Made by a program: the position numbers and the translations under genes. A stretch of 27,815 nt of DNA from the NCBI GenBank assembly GCA_009839535.1, contig VXPN01000303.1, positions 1 to 27,815 of the forward strand, in the 5' to 3' direction. Origin of the DNA: Boseongicola sp. SB0662_bin_57. GTDB taxonomy: Bacteria > Pseudomonadota > Alphaproteobacteria > Rhodobacterales > Rhodobacteraceae. The notes beneath the pieces are model-generated. The model worked only from the letters and a program-made list of their open reading frames with translations, was not told where the DNA came from and searched no databases. Shown in pieces: positions 23,806-27,815 of this stretch. Within the stretch, counting starts at the first letter, position 1. Each line of letters opens with the position of its first letter.

Positions 23806-23875
23806 TTCTGAAGCCTTGCTGGTAGTTTCATGCAACGCGGCGGCTCTCTCCACCGGGGCACGCGTGACGGAACTA

Positions 23876-24568
23876 CTACACCATCGTATCGATTGAACCC
23901 AGCAGAGCCTTGGCATACGCATCTCCCGACTCACGCACCCAGGATTCTCCAACGATGATAATCCACCATGTAAAGAGCAGCACAGTGAATCCCAGTCCCG
24001 CCCACTGCTGAGGTTGAACGGCGGACCACTGAGGACCCAAGGAATAGATTTCGACGACCCATACGATTGAGCAGACCATCGCTACAATAAGCCCAATCGG
24101 CTTCATGCCCAAACAATTCCTCCTGAACCCGTATGAAATGTTCTCGTTGAAGACCAGATTGAAGCGACCTGTGTCACGTGTTCTTTCCAGCAACCATCGA
24201 ACAGCGGACTCATAGCTGGGTACAGGATCATGACCAAGGCTCCACCCGGGGATGTTGCTCGTGAAAAACTGCACGTATCGCTGATAGGTCTGGCTGTCCA
24301 ATTCATTATTGTTGTTCAGTAGGAACAGCGTTGTCGGGCGACCACCCCATCGTTCATTTAGCCTTTTCTCCAACGCTTTCCCCCGGCTTCTGGCGAAGTG
24401 CGCGGCAAGGGTGAGAATTCCGCAGGCTAACGCCAAACTGAAGAGGCCAGCCACAACGGTGTACAATTGTGGGAAGCTGATGGCTATCAGCAAGAACAAT
24501 GGAAACAGGCTGAGAAGTGCGGGGGCCATTCGTGCTTGGAGGCTATACCGGTCAAACAATTCACTCAT
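23876..24568 (-). CDS. Multi-TM membrane protein with YGFRRN motif, unknown function
   Basis: 230 aa from ATG 24568, which overlaps the upstream MBL stop (ATGA), so translation is coupled. Two hydrophobic helices near the N-terminus (ALLSLFPLFLLIAISF, LYTVVAGLFSLALACGIL), a ~110-residue soluble loop (GKALEKRLNERWGGRPTTLF, then LDSQTYQRYVQFF, TRDTGRF, and FNENISYGFRRNCLGMKPIG), then two more (LIVAMVCSIVWVVEIY, GLGFTVLLFTWWIIIV). The WGG-P-T, T-R-D and E-N-x-x-Y-G-F-R-R-N words look like conserved family motifs, but I cannot name the family. Last gene of the MBL-MBL-membrane set; a membrane effector or transporter-like partner is inference. Confidence 0.7.
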   Translation of the reverse strand: MSELFDRYSLQARMAPALLSLFPLFLLIAISFPQLYTVVAGLFSLALACGILTLAAHFARSRGKALEKRLNERWGGRPTTLFLLNNNNELDSQTYQRYVQFFTSNIPGWSLGHDPVPSYESAVRWLLERTRDTGRFNLVFNENISYGFRRNCLGMKPIGLIVAMVCSIVWVVEIYSLGPQWSAVQPQQWAGLGFTVLLFTWWIIIVGESWVRESGDAYAKALLGSIDTMV

Positions 24569-25413
24569 TTTTGGTGTGTTCCCAGGTTCCATCCACCACC
24601 TGATTTCAAGGTGAGCTTCATCGTCCCTTTCGTTTCGGTACGGTACACCTTGTCCCCGTTGTTGCTCCCCGTTGAATGTTCACGGTAGTAGCGCATGGCT
24701 GTAGCGTTCGGGTGGCCATGGCTGTTGGGACCAACTGAAACGATTGTCATTGCGGGTTTAATCGCCTTCAGATGGTCCTTGTAGTGAAATTGCAGGTTTG
24801 GATCATCGAAGAACGAAATCGATCCATGGTGTGCCGCCATGAGGATCGAGGAAGACAAATCGGACTTCGAGTAGTCAGCCAGTATACCCAAACGCCATGT
24901 TTCGGCGTCACTGTCGCCTGGCAGGATTGCACTGCCTTCGATGCGGTTCATCGCGTCATTTCGTTGTTCGACCTTTATTACGATCCCCTGGGCATTCGCG
25001 TTATTCGGAAGCCTGTCGTCCTTGGAACTTAGGAAACGGAACCTAGTTCGACCGAAATCTTGTCTGGTGGCTTTTTCGATTACTTTGTGGCCGACCTGTC
25101 GCCGCAAGTCCATGTAGGCTCGGTATTCAGGAGTATCAGTCGTGGTCCCGGGGTAACCACTATCCCAGATTTTCTTGATCGGAAACCGGGCATGCAGCCT
25201 CTTGACGCCACGCATGTGGTCAGCATCGCGGTGAGAACAAATGAATGCCTGAAGGGATTTCCCTACGCCGATCTGGTTGGCAATGTAAGCAAGAACACGA
25301 TCTTCGTTCGCGTCGGTGATGTTGCAGTCAAAGACAAAATTCGTCCCGCTTGCTGTTTCGATCAGGACCATGTTTCCCTGGCCTACATCAATGAAGTGTA
25401 TCGTCGTCGGCAC
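24565..25413 (-). CDS. MBL-fold hydrolase 4 (ComEC-type)
   Basis: 282 aa; GTG 25413 is supported by AAGGAGG seven to eight bases upstream. TIHFIDVGQGNMVLIETASG and NFVFDCN open the fold; S-H61-R-D63-A-D65-H66 is the HxDxDH motif. Later SAILPGDSDAETW (Asp) and LMAAHHGSISFFDD (His) complete a metal centre, and VSVGPNSHGHPNATAMRYY is the C-terminal GxNxxGHP...R-Y motif typical of ComEC/Rec2-like proteins. No TM or signal, so cytosolic. Follows MBL 5 by 46 bases; its stop overlaps the membrane protein start. Confidence 0.85.
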   Translation of the reverse strand: MPTTIHFIDVGQGNMVLIETASGTNFVFDCNITDANEDRVLAYIANQIGVGKSLQAFICSHRDADHMRGVKRLHARFPIKKIWDSGYPGTTTDTPEYRAYMDLRRQVGHKVIEKATRQDFGRTRFRFLSSKDDRLPNNANAQGIVIKVEQRNDAMNRIEGSAILPGDSDAETWRLGILADYSKSDLSSSILMAAHHGSISFFDDPNLQFHYKDHLKAIKPAMTIVSVGPNSHGHPNATAMRYYREHSTGSNNGDKVYRTETKGTMKLTLKSGGGWNLGTHQK

Positions 25414-25459
25414 CTGAGCCTCCTTGGTGTGTCATTCGTTGCGACCGATAGTTCGACAA

Positions 25460-26515
25460 TCAATTGCTCCTCAGGTACCACGCTCGATGGAACTCAGAAT
25501 AGAATGTGAAGCGATTGCGACTCCTGGCAAACGGTTCTTTTCCAACATATACCTTCATGGCCGTACCGTTTGTATCAATGACCACTGTTCCGGCTTGGTT
25601 GCTCGTGATGTAGGGGAGGTTGCGATTTCTCCACGCATCGTAGGCAAGGTGTTCAGACGGGGCTCGTCCAAATAGAGTCAGCTTCGGTCGAACGTATGTC
25701 AAGAAACTCCGGTCACGACCCGAGTCACGGCCATGGTGGGGTGCAATCATCAATTCCACATCGCGAATATCATCGATGTGATTTTCGATTAGATGATCCC
25801 AAGTGTTGTCGTGGCTGTCTCCGCAAAAAAGGATGCGACCTGCGTTAGAACGATAAAGAATAACGTATGATGCGTCGTTGAAGTCGCCAGTCCTGTTGCA
25901 CAGCGCAGTCAATGCACGTGTCGGTGCCAGTACGTGCAGCCCATCTTGTGGTTGTCCCATTGGACCAGGCTGGTTGAAAAAATACCCAGAATCCCCCGAA
26001 TGCAGTACTAAGCGTTTGGGATGATGACCGCCTGTCCCATCACGAAGCCGTTGGTAGGTGGTCCAATCGCATTCGCGGAAGACACCCGGCGCCGGACGTT
26101 GTTTGGTGTTGGCAGTATCCCAAAAATTGACCGGTTGGAATTCGCCGAATATCTCTGTGATTCCGTCGATGTGATCTAGATCAGGATGGGTCGCGACAAA
26201 CCGGAAGATATTGTCGATCCCCCGGTCCCGGAGGTACTGAATTGGATTGTCCTGTTGAGTCTGGATGTGCGGCAGACCTGCCGTAGCTGCCCCGGAGATC
26301 AGTGACTGGAGTGGGGAAGGTGCCAGCCCGAATCCAGTAGGTGCCCCCGCCATCGCCAATGCGCTGAGCCCGGTGCCAGAGTGGCTCCCTCTGGGCGATG
26401 GTATACGGGCCATGCACACGTCGATCACCGTAACTCGAGCGGACGAATGCTCAATAATGGAGCAGTCGCCGGGGCTCACGTCGAGAAAGTGAACAACTCC
26501 CATCATGTCTCCCAT
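25460..26515 (-). CDS. MBL-fold hydrolase 5 (ComEC-type)
   Basis: 351 aa from ATG 26515 (alternatives at codons 4 and 5; no strong ribosome site decides). GVVHFLDVSPGDCSIIEHS opens the fold; residues 38-80 are a Gly/Ala/Pro-rich insert (GLSALAMAGAPTGFGLAPS). T-H110-P-D112-L-D114-H115 is the HxDxDH motif; RILFCGDSHDNTW (Asp) and LMIAPHHGRDSGRD (His) follow. First gene of a three-gene minus-strand set with MBL 4 and the membrane protein. It shares architecture with MBL 4 but the sequences are clearly different, so this is not a recent tandem duplication. Confidence 0.83.
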   Translation of the reverse strand: MGDMMGVVHFLDVSPGDCSIIEHSSARVTVIDVCMARIPSPRGSHSGTGLSALAMAGAPTGFGLAPSPLQSLISGAATAGLPHIQTQQDNPIQYLRDRGIDNIFRFVATHPDLDHIDGITEIFGEFQPVNFWDTANTKQRPAPGVFRECDWTTYQRLRDGTGGHHPKRLVLHSGDSGYFFNQPGPMGQPQDGLHVLAPTRALTALCNRTGDFNDASYVILYRSNAGRILFCGDSHDNTWDHLIENHIDDIRDVELMIAPHHGRDSGRDRSFLTYVRPKLTLFGRAPSEHLAYDAWRNRNLPYITSNQAGTVVIDTNGTAMKVYVGKEPFARSRNRFTFYSEFHRAWYLRSN

Positions 26516-27113
26516 GACTATTCAAAGAAATCTGACGGCACTCCGCCAACCGTATGTTCAAGGCTTGCAATTGGGGTGGATGCCGCGAGATGTCAAGTGG
26601 TTGTGACGGGGTCTTGAACGATAACTAGATGAAGGGGCCGGGCGGTAACTTTATTGTGTGGTTGGCCGGATCGGATAGAGCGGGATCCCGAAGTCCCCAG
26701 AGCCTGTCATGACACGCCTTTTGGGACTCACGATTCCATAAGGGAGAGAGGCGGCGGCGAGAAAATAGAACACGAGTTCGGTCACGTGCCAACGACCCCG
26801 ACCCGGTTTCATTCGTCTTCCATTCTTCCTTCGCCACGGCCGCTCTGGCGGATGCATCCCAAGACAACGGACATGGCCCCCGAAATTCTCGATGCAAGCA
26901 TCTGTCACTTCAGGTCTTCACCGTCAGTTCGAGCCTGTTTCCCACCGCCCGCTTTGAACGAAGGCCGCTTCGCGGCCAGTTGATCCATGCGTTGGGTCCG
27001 TCCTGACTGACTGGCGTCTTCTTCTTCATCGAGGCTGTTGCGTGCCGGGCTGACGATGCTCTGCTCCCTTGGCGTCCCGGATGTCGGGACGATCGCAACC
27101 AGGGGAGTCAACC
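26516..27113. other. 600-bp stretch without a recognised gene
   Basis: The small frames here resemble nothing known. Two perfect hairpins lie in it: GGCCGC-TTC-GCGGCC (about 26969-26983) and CGTCCCG-GATGT-CGGGACG (27073-27091). The latter sits just upstream of the recombinase start at 27114 and could be regulatory. The region must also carry the promoter for the minus-strand MBL set. Confidence 0.45.
27073..27091. repeat. 7-bp perfect hairpin upstream of tyrosine recombinase
   Basis: CGTCCCG - GATGT - CGGGACG, 22 bases before the ATG at 27114; possible operator or attenuator. Confidence 0.4.
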
Positions 27114-27815
27114 ATGACATCGAACAAGAGGGTATCCGGCCAGTCTCCGGCTCGCACGAAGATGGTCGAAGTGATGACCATGAAGGGTCTGTCACGGGCC
27201 ACGCAAGAGAACTGTCTGGCCATCGTCTCCAGGCTCGCGATGCACTACGGCCGCGCACCGCAATCACTATCCGCTGACGAGGTCCGGTCCTGGGTGATGG
27301 GGCGGATCGAGCGGGGCCTGATCCCCGCGCACGACCAACGCCGGGATTTCGGCCCTGCGCCTGTTCTTCGCCGACGCGATGGGACAGCCCGAGAAGGTCG
27401 AGGGCCTGCGCTGTCGCCGCATTCCCGACCGTCTTCCCCGTTCCATCCCGGAAACCGACGTCGAGCGCCTGGTCCAGGGAATCAAGGACCTGCGCTACCG
27501 CACGGCGGTCCTGACCGCCTACGGCGCCGGCCTCCGGATCTCGGAGATGGTGGCACTGCAGGTCAGCGACGTCAGGGGCAAGGAGGGACTGCTCCGGATC
27601 CGCTGCGGCAAGGGCGGCCACGAGCGCATGGCCCATCTGCCCGGCCCGGTTCTCGACGCGCTGAGACGCTACTGGAGCAAGACCCGGCCCCCGGCCGCCC
27701 GCCCCGCCCCCGCCGCCCCGCCGGGGGGCCGGCGCGGCCCGGGGGGGCCCCCACCCCCGCGGTGCCGGGTGCCGCCGCCCGCGTTGCGGCCCGGCCGCGG
27801 CATTCCCACGCTTTC
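27114..27815 (+). pseudogene. Tyrosine recombinase/integrase, frameshifted and cut by window end
   Basis: ATG 27114 with AGGGGAG upstream. The first frame gives an N-terminal SAM-like domain (MTMKGLSRATQENCLAIVSR, then LSADEVRSWVMG). Near 27330 the frame shifts by one extra base, and the next frame gives TTNAGISALRLFFADAMG, then LTAYGAGLRISEMVALQVSD (AGLR: first catalytic Arg) and RCGKGGHERMAHLPG (Lys strand), then ALRRYWSKTRP. From 27683 the bases turn almost entirely to G and C and the protein sense is lost, so His/Arg box and Tyr are outside. The family resembles the integrases whose C-termini lie at 2033-2432. Both the frameshift and the G/C run could be sequencing artefacts. Confidence 0.75.
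27683..27752. other. 70 consecutive bases with no A or T (likely sequence artefact)
   Basis: Runs of C and G (up to seven G) interrupt the recombinase reading frame and have no parallel elsewhere in the window. Typical of low-quality sequence at a contig end. Confidence 0.7.

Noticed and set aside
1..27815. CRISPR arrays, tRNA or rRNA genes
   Set aside because: No regularly spaced repeats and no tRNA-like cloverleaf or rRNA sequence could be found by eye.

Overview
The window reads as a mosaic accessory region of an alphaproteobacterial, probably Rhodobacterales, genome. This is inferred from the high GC content, a DeoD tail of the Rhodobacteraceae type, and the kinds of recombinases, IS remnants and toxin-antitoxin genes present; no rRNA or other marker settles it. 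Position 1 cuts into the 3' end of deoD, the only clear housekeeping gene. The right end runs into a tyrosine recombinase that degenerates into an almost pure G/C stretch, probably a contig-end artefact.

Region 1 (1-4,800) is a graveyard of mobile DNA. It holds a truncated and frameshifted serine recombinase, an intact cupin gene, two tyrosine recombinase C-termini fused head to head, an IS630-type transposase tail, a complete IS5-family (IS427-like) element with inverted repeats and a TA target duplication, a 5'-truncated AraC/FeaR-like regulator, and a 5'-truncated conserved fragment. Region 2 (5,238-6,530) is a single 430-aa gene whose C-terminus carries an R-N-x3-H motif typical of HEPN ribonucleases, a possible abortive-infection gene. 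Region 3 (6,590-8,280) holds a recombinase HTH remnant, an intact Tn3-type resolvase with a res-like site, and the 3' end of a Tn3-family tnpA.

Region 4 (8,766-9,796) is a PIN-toxin/excisionase-type antitoxin pair. Region 5 (10,046-20,038) is the core: six co-directional genes. The first two are a metallo-beta-lactamase-fold (MBL) protein and a 774-aa protein that I read as an E2-like / ThiF-E1 / JAB-DUB fusion. Next come a gluzincin (HExxH) peptidase, two more MBL proteins and a DUF2235 lipase-like alpha/beta hydrolase, in tightly coupled order. A convergent gene (20,156-21,037) encodes an exported EF-hand protein. The 5' tip of a Tn3-family tnpA (21,214-21,318) and a frameshifted divergent serine recombinase (21,413-22,019) then close this part. 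The island therefore lies between the 3' and 5' pieces of Tn3-type tnpA, both on the minus strand.

Region 6 (22,371-26,515) has two short, converging sets: a 2-TM protein plus a DUF6765 protein on the plus strand, and MBL - MBL - multi-TM membrane protein on the minus strand. In all, five divergent MBL proteins lie within 16.5 kb. The rest of the window (26,516-27,815) has no convincing gene until the broken tyrosine recombinase.

The best candidate for an undescribed system is the 10,046-20,038 cluster. It combines a ubiquitin-like conjugation/deconjugation fusion enzyme, with no ubiquitin-like protein visible nearby, with a peptidase, several MBL hydrolases and a lipase-like protein. A defence or inter-bacterial conflict role is inference from gene content, not shown by the sequence.
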